A stretch of DNA of 26,059 bases from Priapulus caudatus (taxonomy: Eukaryota > Priapulida > Priapulimorpha > Priapulimorphida > Priapulidae): positions 9,962 to 36,020 of the forward strand of contig NW_014577728.1 in NCBI RefSeq assembly GCF_000485595.1, given 5' to 3'. The position numbers and the translations under genes are program-made. A model generated the notes under the pieces. It did no database searches and was not told the DNA's origin. It saw nothing but the letters and a program-made list of their open reading frames with translations. Within the stretch, counting starts at the first letter, position 1. Every line of letters begins with the position of its first letter. Below, piece after piece: positions 9,985 through 18,900 of the stretch.

Positions 9985-10034
9985 TCTCTCTCTCTTCTCT
10001 CCTCTCTCTCTCTCTCTCTCTCTCCCTCTCTCTC
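9985..10034. repeat. CT microsatellite
   Basis: About 50 bp of (TC)n with a few interruptions (TTCT, CCTC, CCCTC). The 350 bp that follow (10035-10387) contain an AT-rich imperfect inverted repeat near 10068-10115 and no recognisable gene. Confidence 0.95.
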
Positions 10035-10387
10035 AGCATCCATCACACTCTTCTCTCGTCTTCTCATTATATATTACATATTACTAATACATATTATATA
10101 TTATTTGTAGTGAAGAGAATAAATGACGAAAGCGAGGAGTAGATCTACAGGTGAGACATTTTGATTACACATTTGTTGTTGATTACAACATTTGACATTG
10201 CTTGGAAAGATATCCGCAGCGGTGAGGATAACAAAACAAGTGTTTCTTATTCGCACCGCGATGAAGTCTCGCAGTGCACGCCACGCAAGCGCGAAAGTTT
10301 AACTGATAGCCTTGCGCCACTGAGCTCTAATATCATCGGAATTTTTTTTTTTAAATTTTTTTACATTTTATATTTCATACGTGGTCC

Positions 10388-10474
10388 GGTATAAATTTCA
10401 GGATCGAATGGTTCGATTCGCAGATCGAATCATTCAATCTTCGAATCGAACAATTCGATCCTGAAATTTATACC
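10388..10474. repeat. 87-bp palindrome, 33-bp arms
   Basis: Arms 10388-10420 and 10442-10474 are reverse complements with one mismatch in 33 bp. The outer part reads GGTATAAATTTCAGGATCGA. A 21-nt loop separates them. Downstream to about 10590 the words TCGAAT, ATCGAAC and ATTCGA recur in both orientations, as in a decayed array of short palindromes. Confidence 0.9.
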
Positions 10475-10683
10475 AGAATCGATCGACTCGATTCCAAAAT
10501 CGAACGATTCTATTCCATAATTGAATGATTTGATTCCAAAACCGAATGGTTTGATGCAAGATTCGAATGATCGACCAACAATCGAGGCATGGTATATCAA
10601 TGGATGCAATTATACTTTTGGCAGGGAATTATTGTCGATTTATTGCATATAACATATGATGAAAAATCAAATATTAATATGCG

Positions 10684-10790
10684 GATAAATCAAATGTTAT
10701 ACGTGATAAATTCGAATGTACAGTTATGTCATAAAATCGAATGTTATATGTGATAAATCGAATGTTATATGTGATAAAATCAACCATGTG
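10684..10790. repeat. Short tandem repeat, ~21-bp unit
   Basis: About five diverged copies of ATAAATCGAATGTTATATGTG, at about 10685, 10708, 10731, 10752 and 10773. The third and fourth copies are almost identical. The tandem uses the same TCGAAT word as the palindrome block to its left, suggesting one satellite-like region between the microsatellite and the retroelement. Confidence 0.75.
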
Positions 10791-10855
10791 ACAAAAAAAG
10801 CCATACTCCGACTGTTACACGTCGTAGGACCAACGTAGTGCAACTAGGCTCTAGT

Positions 10856-12037
10856 AGTAGCGCTGTGTTTCGCAGTCTACAAATATGTGAGTGGTTTTTG
10901 CAATGCTCCACGTAAAGTCAAAGCCATAAATGAGAGAAGCCAGTTGCTACCATGATATTCGAAGTTTTAATGGAGAATTCGGTTTACTGACAAGTTGCTG
11001 TCGCGTCGTGCCTGTCTGTGCCTGGTTGAGGAGCAATTCCCCGATTTCCCTTGCGCTCGCGCTTATATACACAGGCCGACCCGCGAACTTACTGCATGCC
11101 GCCGCGCTGCCGCTGTTCACAATACACACTTGGCCATTCAATTTACATGTCACAACAACTCATCGACACAGCGCCCTTTGTGTTGCAATCACTATCATCG
11201 CATCCGGCAATTTGTCATAATTCAATATTACTAACACGGCGCTCGTCGCGGCGCCTTTTGTATGTACAAGTGCCGGCGTTATTGAACGCCGTCAATATCA
11301 TCGGCACTGACAGCGCCTCCTTTGTGATTCAATTGCCGCTATAACAACAAAGTGTTTGACGTTATGGAACGGCTTCATATCATCGGCGGCTGACAGCGCC
11401 TTTTGTAAGTTCAATCACTGTCATAACGTCGCATATTATCGTCGTCACCTCTTCGACCTTGATGCCCTTTTGCATTTCGGCATATTATCGTCGTCGCCTT
11501 CTTCGACCCTAATGCCCTTTCGACTAATCGCCTCTTATAACATCCGAGTGTCCGATGAATGCTTGTCGGTATTATGCGTATTCATCGGCCGCACTCCAAT
11601 TGCGTCCACAATGTCAGAGAGCATCAACGCAGCGGCTTATTGGCAATTTAATTACTGTTATAATTCGGCCTCGCATCGACACATAGCAATCGACAGCAGC
11701 GCCTTGTTTGCATTTTAATTACCATTATAAACGTCGGCACTGCATGGGCCTGCAATCAACATACATCATCTTCAAATCAGGGCACTCATCATCAGTCATC
11801 ATCAACACTCATCAACACTCCATCCACCGTAATCCAATTCCTGTGTCAGCACCTGGGCGGCGCAGCTTCGAACTCTGTTATGAGCAGAGTTATTGCGATT
11901 GAGCGCCAGATGAGCGCAGCGCTTATTAGAATTTAATTACTGTCATTTAATTACTGTCGTGGCATCGCCACTCGTCATAGATACAGATATGAGCCATGGT
12001 TACAGATTTAGACATTTACTGATTTTTGGTCGTTACA
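10856..12037 (-). repeat. 3' LTR of the gypsy-type element
   Basis: The left LTR copy, about 1.18 kb. The boundary at 12037 is fixed by the PPT next to it; the boundary at 10856/10857 is where similarity to the other LTR stops. Relative to the 5' LTR it lacks a roughly 100-bp block between two internal repeat copies (near 11675-11700) and carries many one-base insertions. The last ~130 bp (11905-12037) match the other copy perfectly or nearly so. An ATTAAA polyadenylation signal in element sense lies at 10971-10966. Confidence 0.93.
11062..11070 (-). promoter_or_regulatory. TATA box copy in the 3' LTR
   Basis: TATATAAG in element sense (reverse complement of CTTATATA) is conserved with the 5' LTR. 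In the 3' LTR it could start transcription into the left flank, away from the element. Confidence 0.55.
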
Positions 12038-12050
12038 TTTGTCCCCCCAC
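12038..12050 (-). other. Polypurine tract (PPT)
   Basis: In element sense the sequence is GTGGGGGGACAAA immediately before the TG of the 3' LTR. This is the expected position and composition of the primer for plus-strand DNA synthesis, and it fixes the LTR boundary. Confidence 0.85.
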
Positions 12051-12064
12051 TAAACCGATGTCCA

Positions 12065-12110
12065 CCCTGTGGACATCGAATACCAGCCTCCTGGCTGGTC
12101 GTCCACAGGG
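12065..12110. other. Compound stem-loop next to the PPT
   Basis: The outer stem CCCTGTGGAC / GTCCACAGGG (12065-12074 with 12101-12110) is a perfect 10 bp. Inside it, ACCAGCC-TCCT-GGCTGGT (12082-12099) is a perfect 7-bp stem with a 4-nt loop, leaving a 7-nt bulge on one side. It lies 15 bp from the PPT in the element's 3' untranslated region. The structure can form in RNA of either strand. A role in packaging, export or priming is speculation. Confidence 0.8.
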
Positions 12111-12183
12111 GAGGGCGGTCGACGTCGTGGGAGCGTAATAAAATTGTGAATAGGAATAGTACAATAATACATTAATAGCTACT

Positions 12184-12292
12184 GGTGTGGTCGTCGTCCA
12201 CACCGTACAGAACTACTGGAATTAATGATTAAAATTACACGCGCCACTGTACAGAACTACTAGAATTAATGATTGAAATTACTCGCGCCACT
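12184..12292. repeat. Hairpin and 44-bp tandem duplication
   Basis: GGTGTGG-TCGTCGT-CCACACC (12184-12204) is a 7-bp hairpin. It is followed by two tandem 44-bp copies, 12205-12248 and 12249-12292, beginning GTACAGAACTACT and ending GCGCCACT, with three differences. The block is in the 3' untranslated region between the accessory ORF and the PPT. Confidence 0.85.
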
Positions 12293-12461
12293 GCGCGGAA
12301 GGTATTAATTTTGATAATTACTCTCTACACACCATAACACAACGTCTAAGAAATTACACACATTCGTCCGACTACTGAATACTACATATTGAATAGCGAG
12401 TACATGAATACTGCTGTGCATGTACATTAAATGTGGTAGTTGTGGAATTCTACCGATGATC

Positions 12462-13163
12462 TCAACGGTCGCCTTCCTCCTCATGTCCGTAGAACTCCTC
12501 ATGTCCGTTAGGGGGGGTGGGTGGTTGCGTCATGGCGGCGGCCAAGATGGCCGTTGCGGCCAGCGCTTCCGCCATCCGGCGGATGTGCTCGGGGTCAAAG
12601 GTTGTGGTGTCGGGGTCGTCTTCTGCGCCGATCTCGAATTCATAGGTCATCGGGTCGGCGTTTGTTCCCGACCCGATGAAAGAACCGAGGTAGTACCGTT
12701 CTTGGGTATTTTCCTGGCGCTCGTCACTGGACGCGTTGTCTGCGGGGGTCTGTTGGTCTCCGGCATCTCCAGTGGTGGGAGGCTCCGGGTTTGGGTGGCG
12801 TAGAACCGCCGTGCCGATCAGTTGGGCTGGCTGCGGGGCGGGGGGCACGCGTTCTCCCCGCCCTGCAATGCAGGCAATGCAGTCGCATGTGTTGCGGACG
12901 TAGGCTGCACCGGCGTAGGCGCAGGTGTCGACGGCTCGGGCGGCTTTGGTGTAGGCGGCGCCGACAGGGCAGGCGATGCAGCCGCAGTCGGCCCCAGCGC
13001 AAGTGTAGGCGCGTGCGGCCCCTGCACAGGCGTCACAGGCGCGGGCGGCCTCGGCGCAGGCGACACAGGTGCAAGGGGCGCTGGCAGTGCAGTCGGCGCA
13101 CCTGCAGGCTGTGCTGGCGCAGAGGGCGCAGCCGCAGGTGGCTTCCATCGGCAGCGGGGACAA
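12462..13163 (-). CDS. Accessory ORF between env and 3' LTR, 233 aa
   Basis: This ORF lies downstream of env, where complex retroviruses keep accessory genes. I do not recognise it. Residues 1 to about 100 are a repetitive Cys/Ala-rich region (CGCALCA, CTCVACAEAARACDAC, CGCIACP, CDCIACI) produced by a very GC-rich stretch. Residues 100-150 are Pro/Asp/Gln-rich. The C-terminal part is acidic and more protein-like, with YEFEIGAEDDPD, a helix-like FDPEHIRRMAEALAATAILA and an EEFYGHEEEGDR tail. An overlapping frame (13378-12818) encodes a Pro/Ala-rich low-complexity sequence over the same repeats, so which frame is used upstream of about 12820 is uncertain. The acidic C-terminal part is the best-supported segment. 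A weak splice acceptor (TTGTCAG) lies near 13225 in element sense, about 60 nt ahead of the ATG. Confidence 0.4.
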   Translation of the reverse strand: MSPLPMEATCGCALCASTACRCADCTASAPCTCVACAEAARACDACAGAARAYTCAGADCGCIACPVGAAYTKAARAVDTCAYAGAAYVRNTCDCIACIAGRGERVPPAPQPAQLIGTAVLRHPNPEPPTTGDAGDQQTPADNASSDERQENTQERYYLGSFIGSGTNADPMTYEFEIGAEDDPDTTTFDPEHIRRMAEALAATAILAAAMTQPPTPPNGHEEFYGHEEEGDR

Positions 13164-13378
13164 TGGTGCCGGTGCCTGGTGTTGATCGGGTTGGCGCCCG
13201 TCGTCGCTGTTGTTTGCGTGGTCCTGACAATGTTAAGTGGTGGACATAATACGTGGCACAGGCTTATAGCCGGGACAGCATATGATAGTGACTGTCCGGC
13301 AAGTGCCATAGAGGCACGAGACAAATTGTAGAGCGCGGTCACGTATAATGCGATCCGCGGAATAAATTCTAACGACAA
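12818..13378 (-). CDS. Overlapping Pro/Ala-rich ORF, 186 aa
   Basis: An alternative - strand frame over the GC-rich block. Residues 1-60 include a moderately hydrophobic segment (MALAGQSLSYAVPAISLC) and the rest is Pro/Ala/Thr-rich (PAPLAPVSPAPRPPAPVTP and similar), like a mucin or linker sequence. Every frame through this (GCN)n-type repeat is open, so openness is weak evidence. It could be the true N-terminal part of the accessory product if a single-base indel separates it from the 12462-13163 frame, or it could be a shadow. Confidence 0.25.
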   Translation of the reverse strand: MSLEFIPRIALYVTALYNLSRASMALAGQSLSYAVPAISLCHVLCPPLNIVRTTQTTATTGANPINTRHRHHCPRCRWKPPAAAPSAPAQPAGAPTALPAPLAPVSPAPRPPAPVTPVQGPHAPTLALGPTAAASPALSAPPTPKPPEPSTPAPTPVQPTSATHATALPALQGGENACPPPRSQPN

Positions 13379-13587
13379 ATACCTGCTATTAAATGAGCGA
13401 GGTAATGTAATTATATCCGATATCGATTACTACTTGTGCTTGCGGCAGAAACGCTGCACGCTGCACGTTGTCGGAGGCGTAAAACTATTCTTATGCCGGT
13501 ATCGATTAGCTAAGGTTACTTATAGAGTCTTAGGGTGCATAATGAAATGGTGATGCTTATCGCTAAGGAGATGACCCTGAGGGGCAG

Positions 13588-15978
13588 CTACACGGCGCGG
13601 GGTGCGGCGATTGGGCAGGGAACGGGTGTCGGCATTGAACGCTTCGCAGAGCTGGCCCGCAGTGAAATATGCCGGTGTAGTATGGGAGTAAGTGGGGAGG
13701 GCACAGACATAGCCATTGGGGGCGGGGACGGGGAGGGCGTGTCGGACGGTGCTTGTGATATATTGACGTTGGGAGGGGATCGTACCAGTGTCGAGGTGGG
13801 TAGTGGGGTGTTGGTAAAAGAGGATGGGCCTGGGTAAACGTCGACGTGGGGCTGGAGGGTGGGCGTGTCAGGGGCGAAGGTACCCATTCGCGGCTGAGGC
13901 TCAAGGATTGTGAGCGGCATAGTGGAAAATAGCGAACGGGGTCTTTGTGTGGTGGGGGATGGTGAGACACTTTCGATCCATGTACCTCTGGGAGGTAGGG
14001 GCGTGCGATCGGGGGGAAGCGGTTGGGTTTGGGGTTGAGGGGTGTGCGGGCGGCGGCTCCGACAACAATAACAGTATGTGACGGCGACCACAACGGTGAG
14101 CAGCAGCGATGTGAGGCCGATATAAATTACGGACTGATGCGTGGCGGCCGTGATATCTGAGCTGCCCATCCCTATATATGACGAGGCAATAGATGGCAGG
14201 CGTTTGGTGTTTTTAACAGCGGTGACTAACTCGGCGTATGCGACGTCAAGGTCAGCGTGCGCATATGTACTCGGGGGCACAACTTCTGGTGGGATTAAGT
14301 CTTCTGAGTCGGCAGTTGAGAGGCGTTTTGCGTCGTACATGTCCGACCATATTGTAGGGACTGTGTGGTGGAACAGGCGATCGAGTGGGGGTATTTCGAT
14401 TTGCACGTCGACTGCGGTTTCGTGATGGAAATATGATGGTAGGGTAAAATGCTTTGACTCGGCTTTACAGCCAGAATGTAGTGTAACTGTCTGTTGTTGT
14501 TGAACAAGGAACTCTTTGGTTGTTACTTGTGCCGTAGGGTGTGACTGGCACGAGATGGCTAGACGTAATGGGTGGGGTGTTGATATTAGCCAGCTACCGT
14601 CAACAAGGTAGGTGGCGCGCGGCGTTGGCCGTGCGTAAAACGTAACGCGCCTTGTACATAATGTGGAGATAAGGGCGGCATCATTTAGAAATAGTGCGAC
14701 TGGGCACGTAATTGCTGTCGAGATTGGGTATATGGGAGATCTGACATCACAAATCCGCCGTACGCGCATGCTTACGCGATCACCAAGAGGTTCGTCGGGT
14801 TGTACGTAATTGGTATGGTCTAGTGAAACTCCAATAAAACTTTGAGAGATTTGGAAGTATGCCGCGGCCGTGGAGTTACCAAGAAACACTGGCGGTGTCA
14901 GAATTTGATACATCTGAAACGTCATTTCGTTATATGTTAAAGGTAAGAACGCGATTACATGTAGTCCCATTTCGACGGGGACCACCATAGCCTGTATAAT
15001 GTTATAATAATAAAACAAGTCTGCATGGGGGCTGTGTGGCATAGATAAGGTAGGGGGCAGCGAGCTTTCGATAGTGAGTAGGACCTGACGTAACTGGTGG
15101 GGTGGTAACAGCGTAGAGGGCAAGCGGCCCGTCAGCAAAACGGAGATGGCGTGTATCGTAGTGTCGAGGGTGGTTTGGACGTTATCGAACGCTACTGTCA
15201 AACTCGAAAGGGATAACTGGAGGTGTGTAATTGCAATGAATTCTCGTGCCACTGATGCCTGAAAGGCTGTCACTTTGAACATTAGTGTACGTACGGAAGA
15301 GGTTAGGTCCCTGGCATGGGTAATTACGTGTGATAACACTTCCGTGTTCATTTCGGTTTGGATGCGGGTATAATTTATGACGGTTAAAGAGTCGTCGATT
15401 ACGGTTAGAATTCGTTCCTGTGTAGTACCCATTGCGGATAATTGCCATTGCAATTGCTCAATGTCATCGTCAGTAGCCGTGCCAAATAAGAATTTTGCGA
15501 TTTTACCAATACCGCTTGCAATAGCGCGCTTCTCTCTTGAATTGTGTAGCGAGTGCAAGTCTGTTAAGCGGAGGTTAAGTGATCGCAAACGTTGGCGAAA
15601 CCATGCCATATGGGCCTGTACGAGGGCTCTGACGTCACGGTTTAAGGCTGCAAAGTATTGATCGTCGGGGGACGGGGATGGGGAGTGTGGGGCTGCCGCT
15701 GGTTGTAATCTATACATCCTGCGCACATCTTTGTGCAACGAGTCCAGGTAAGTCTGGATTGAGGTGAAATTGAGGGTAAATCCTATGCCCCAGGTACTTT
15801 GAGTAACCGAGATGTGACCTCTCGGAATAAAAACTACTCCCATTGTGGGTCTCCGGATGTCAGTAGCTTGCGAGGCTGATATGAACGCCGAAGCAACTAC
15901 GAGCAGGGCGGCCCTGACAAGAGGGAACATCGTCCTGAAACAGAGAAGCGACACATTGTGTAAGTGTCGTGTCGACAT
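13588..15978 (-). CDS. env: Env, baculovirus-F-like fusion glycoprotein
   Basis: The ORF is 796 aa; the functional start is probably Met17 (ATG at 15930). Met17 opens a hydrophobic signal peptide (MFPLVRAALLVVASAFISAS) and sits 4 nt after a strong splice acceptor. A furin-type site REKR (148-151) is followed by AIASGIGKIAKFLFG and an acidic patch (TDDDIEQLQ). This is the hallmark arrangement of baculovirus F proteins and errantivirus Env (fusion peptide followed by a heptad-rich helix). N-glycosylation sequons occur (for example NFT near 70, NYT near 202, NST near 368). A single transmembrane helix spans about 617-636 (VIYIGLTSLLLTVVVAVTYC), followed by a Cys cluster and a long Pro/Ser/Thr-rich cytoplasmic tail of about 157 aa. 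The protein should mediate low-pH membrane fusion at the cell or endosome membrane. Pol and Env share a frame but are separated by two stops (TAG at 15999, TAA at 15987), so readthrough is unlikely. No internal break is seen. Confidence 0.9.
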   Translation of the reverse strand: MSTRHLHNVSLLCFRTMFPLVRAALLVVASAFISASQATDIRRPTMGVVFIPRGHISVTQSTWGIGFTLNFTSIQTYLDSLHKDVRRMYRLQPAAAPHSPSPSPDDQYFAALNRDVRALVQAHMAWFRQRLRSLNLRLTDLHSLHNSREKRAIASGIGKIAKFLFGTATDDDIEQLQWQLSAMGTTQERILTVIDDSLTVINYTRIQTEMNTEVLSHVITHARDLTSSVRTLMFKVTAFQASVAREFIAITHLQLSLSSLTVAFDNVQTTLDTTIHAISVLLTGRLPSTLLPPHQLRQVLLTIESSLPPTLSMPHSPHADLFYYYNIIQAMVVPVEMGLHVIAFLPLTYNEMTFQMYQILTPPVFLGNSTAAAYFQISQSFIGVSLDHTNYVQPDEPLGDRVSMRVRRICDVRSPIYPISTAITCPVALFLNDAALISTLCTRRVTFYARPTPRATYLVDGSWLISTPHPLRLAISCQSHPTAQVTTKEFLVQQQQTVTLHSGCKAESKHFTLPSYFHHETAVDVQIEIPPLDRLFHHTVPTIWSDMYDAKRLSTADSEDLIPPEVVPPSTYAHADLDVAYAELVTAVKNTKRLPSIASSYIGMGSSDITAATHQSVIYIGLTSLLLTVVVAVTYCYCCRSRRPHTPQPQTQPLPPDRTPLPPRGTWIESVSPSPTTQRPRSLFSTMPLTILEPQPRMGTFAPDTPTLQPHVDVYPGPSSFTNTPLPTSTLVRSPPNVNISQAPSDTPSPSPPPMAMSVPSPLTPILHRHISLRASSAKRSMPTPVPCPIAAPRAV
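15935..15952 (-). promoter_or_regulatory. Env splice acceptor
   Basis: In element sense the sequence is a pyrimidine-rich CTTCTCTGTTTCAG followed by GACG and the ATG of the env signal peptide (15930). The AG is at 15936-15935. It is the only strong acceptor noticed near the pol/env boundary. It would remove the first ATG of the open frame (15978), making Met17 the start. Confidence 0.75.
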
Positions 15979-15996
15979 CGCTGTTTAACAGAACGG

Positions 15997-18900
15997 CTAG
16001 TGTTCGCGGCCATATTGCGCAAGTGGCAGCAAATCGTCTGCATCCCAGCTGTCAGTGCTTGGCGTGCTAGCCACACTGGCTGGATGCGTGTCGTCGTGTG
16101 GAGGCGACGAAAGAGGCCCTGTATCAACCAGCGTTGCTTGACGCATTGGTCGTCGGGCTTGGCCTTCTCGACCCGCAAACACGTTTCTAGGTGCATCCCA
16201 TGCCGAGAATGGGTATGCTGGCCGTAGATTACTCACATGAACGTCGCGTGTATGCTTCTGGCCTTGCGCCTTAATGCGAAGTCGCAGTGGAGAAAGTTTC
16301 TCGACCACGGTATAGTAAGGCCGCCATTGTGAAGCAAATTTCGGCGTCTGGTTAGCCGACAACGTGGGGTTATAAAAATAGACGGGGTCTCCTATATCAA
16401 AGGATTGAACCCTCGCACGCCTGTCGTAAAGGCGTTTGTTACGTGCACGTGCCACTTTAGTGTTACGCTGCATCGCGACAAACGCTCGGTGCAAGCGTTC
16501 TGTAGCATGAGTTATCGGATCGTCTGCGTATGACAATCGTCGGGGTCTCAGTAGCGTGTCAAGTGGTAGCTCTGCGTCTCTACCATACGTCAAGAAAAAG
16601 GGGGTGAATTGTGATGACTCGTTGATGGATGTACGATATGCAAATAAGACCGAGTTGATCTTTGTATCCCAGTCTGTATGATCGCGATTAATATAGCACG
16701 CGAGCATGTTAGCAAGAGTGCGGTGAAAGCGTTCGCATTGTCCGTTGGACTCAGGGTGATAGGGAGAGACTTTGATGTGAGTGATGCCGAGCGATGTGGT
16801 CAATCGTGTCATGAGCTCGTTAATGAATTCGCCTCCATTATCAGTTAAGATTGATCGAGGGCACGAGTGACGAGGAATGAAGTCGTCTATAATGATGCGT
16901 GCTACGGTAGCTGCGCTCTTATCGGGCATGGGAAATGCTTCGGGCCATGAGGTGTAAAGATCCAAAAACGTGAGCATGTAACGATTGCCTGAGTTTGAGC
17001 AGGGGTGTGGTCCGGTAACATCGATGGCGACCACATCTCCTGAGTGTCTGGGCACCGGCGCATGGTGTAGGGGGGCGCGGACTCGCTGTAGTTTTCGACA
17101 GTTACATACAACGCATGATTTAATGTAGTGGTAAGCGTCAGCAAACATGCGGGGCCAAAAATACCGCTGGGAGAGTTTACTATAGACTTTTTTGAAACCC
17201 AGATGGCCACCATACGCATGATCGTGGAACAAGGGGAGCACAGCTGGTACGAGAATACGAGGGATAACCAGTTGGGGTGCAGCGTCAGCATCCTGCGCGC
17301 GAGATGGCACATGAAAGAGCAGGTCGTCGACAAGAAGATAGCTTTCAACGAGCTTAGCTTCGCGTATGGAACTTTCGTTGGGGTTGGTGAGCGTGCGAAT
17401 GATTTGGCAAAGGAGTGGATCAGCCTGCTGCAAAGCAGCGAGCTCAGCGTCGGTAGCGGGGATGGTGGGAGGGGGTGTCGGGGTAGGATGTGGTTGTGCA
17501 TTAAGGTGAGGGGGGTCGTGGTGAAGCGTAATGGGGCCCACTCGGCGTGAGGGTTGTGAGGCCTCAGCGTCAGGTGAAGGCAGTACCACCTGGTGTATGG
17601 GTTGTGAAGCCATAACGCCGAGCAGTGATGAGGTGGTGGGGATGATTGATGAGTCATGCTGTGACATGGGCGTAGACGATTCGGGAGGCAAACGAGAAAG
17701 CGCGTCCGCTTGGACATTTGTCTTACCCGACGTGTATTCCAGTCGGCATGAGGGAAAACCAGAGACGTAAAGGGCCCACCGCTGGAGTTTAGCGTTGCGC
17801 AGGGCCTTAGCTTCCAACAGGTACTTGAGTGGTTTATGGTCACTAAGGATTACAAAATCGGCACCGACGAGGTAGTGACGAAACTTGCGTAATGCGTATA
17901 CCAGCGCAAAACATTCGCGTTCTATTGTAGGCCAGCGTTGTTCTGTCTCAGACAACTGCTTGCTGAGATAATACACTGGGTGCTCTCTCTCCCGCTCATC
18001 CGTTTGCGTGAGAACTGCTCCGACGGCATAGCCGGAAGCGTCGCAATAGAGGCGGTACGGGCGACTTCCATCAGGCAATGCCAAGATGGGAGCTTCAGTG
18101 AGGCGCTTACGAAGAGACTGAAACGCAGTCTGTGCCTCTTCTGACCACACGAAGGGTTTGTCTTTGTGGGTGAGAATCGTTAATGGCTGGGCAATATCGG
18201 CATAGCCCTTAATAAACTTACGATAGTAGTTGGTGAATCCTAAGAATTGACGGACAGCCGTTGGCGTGGTTGGGGGGGCCCAATTTTGCACCGCAGAGAT
18301 CTTCTCTGGGTCGGGGCGCACGCAACCCGGGGTTATCACGTGACCCAGGTAGTTGATGGACTCATGCAAGAACGAGCACTTACTTGGTCGCATCTTGAGG
18401 TTAGCCGCATCAAATCTGGCAAAAACCTCCTGTAAGTCGGACATGTGGGTGTCAAAATCCGGGGAGTAGATACAGACATCGTCAATGTAAGCTAGTGCAC
18501 ATTTGTGACGGAGTCCTTGCAGGACGTAATCGAGGACACGCTGAAAGTGGGAGGGTGCGTTTTTCGGTCCATAAGGTGTTCTTAGGTATTCGTAGCTTCC
18601 AGAGGGTGTTACAAAGCAACTCTTCGGAACGTCCTTCTCCGCTAATGGGATTTGATGATAGCCACTTTTGAGGTCAAGGGTAGTGAATATAGTAGCTTGT
18701 CCTATAGTTTGTAGGACATCTTCGATGAGTGGCAAGGGGTAGGTGTCCCCTACTGTAACCGAGTTTAACCGTCGATAGTCGACACACATTCGATACTCGC
18801 CAGTTTTCTTCTTAACCAAAAGTACGCCTGACGACCAAGGTGACATGGAGGGGCGAATTATGCCATTGTCTAATAGTTTGTCAACCTGTTGCTGAACGAT

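Noticed and set aside
9909..9990. Extra exon starting after CCCATAG
   Set aside because: It stays open only into the CT microsatellite, has no donor that fits, and shows no family pattern.
10411..10421. Possible tRNA or SINE B-box (GGTTCGATTCG)
   Set aside because: It is part of the perfect palindrome. No A-box or cloverleaf can be drawn around it.
12791..13331. Long + strand ORFs (152 and 169 codons) opposite the accessory region
   Set aside because: They are Arg- or Gly-rich translations of the same GC-rich repeats. In this stretch nearly every frame is open by composition, and the retroelement genes all lie on the - strand.
13563..14093. 176-codon - strand ORF overlapping the 3' part of env
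   Set aside because: It is a Pro/His-rich shadow of the Pro/Ser/Thr-rich Env tail in another frame, with no domain or start-site support.
15978..15999. Pol-Env readthrough fusion because the frames match
   Set aside because: Two in-frame stops (TAG at 15999, TAA at 15987) lie between them, and a strong splice acceptor sits just before the signal-peptide ATG.
16902..17843. 313-codon - strand ORF inside pol
   Set aside because: It overlaps the tether and integrase coding in another frame. Pol carries clear catalytic motifs over the same bases.
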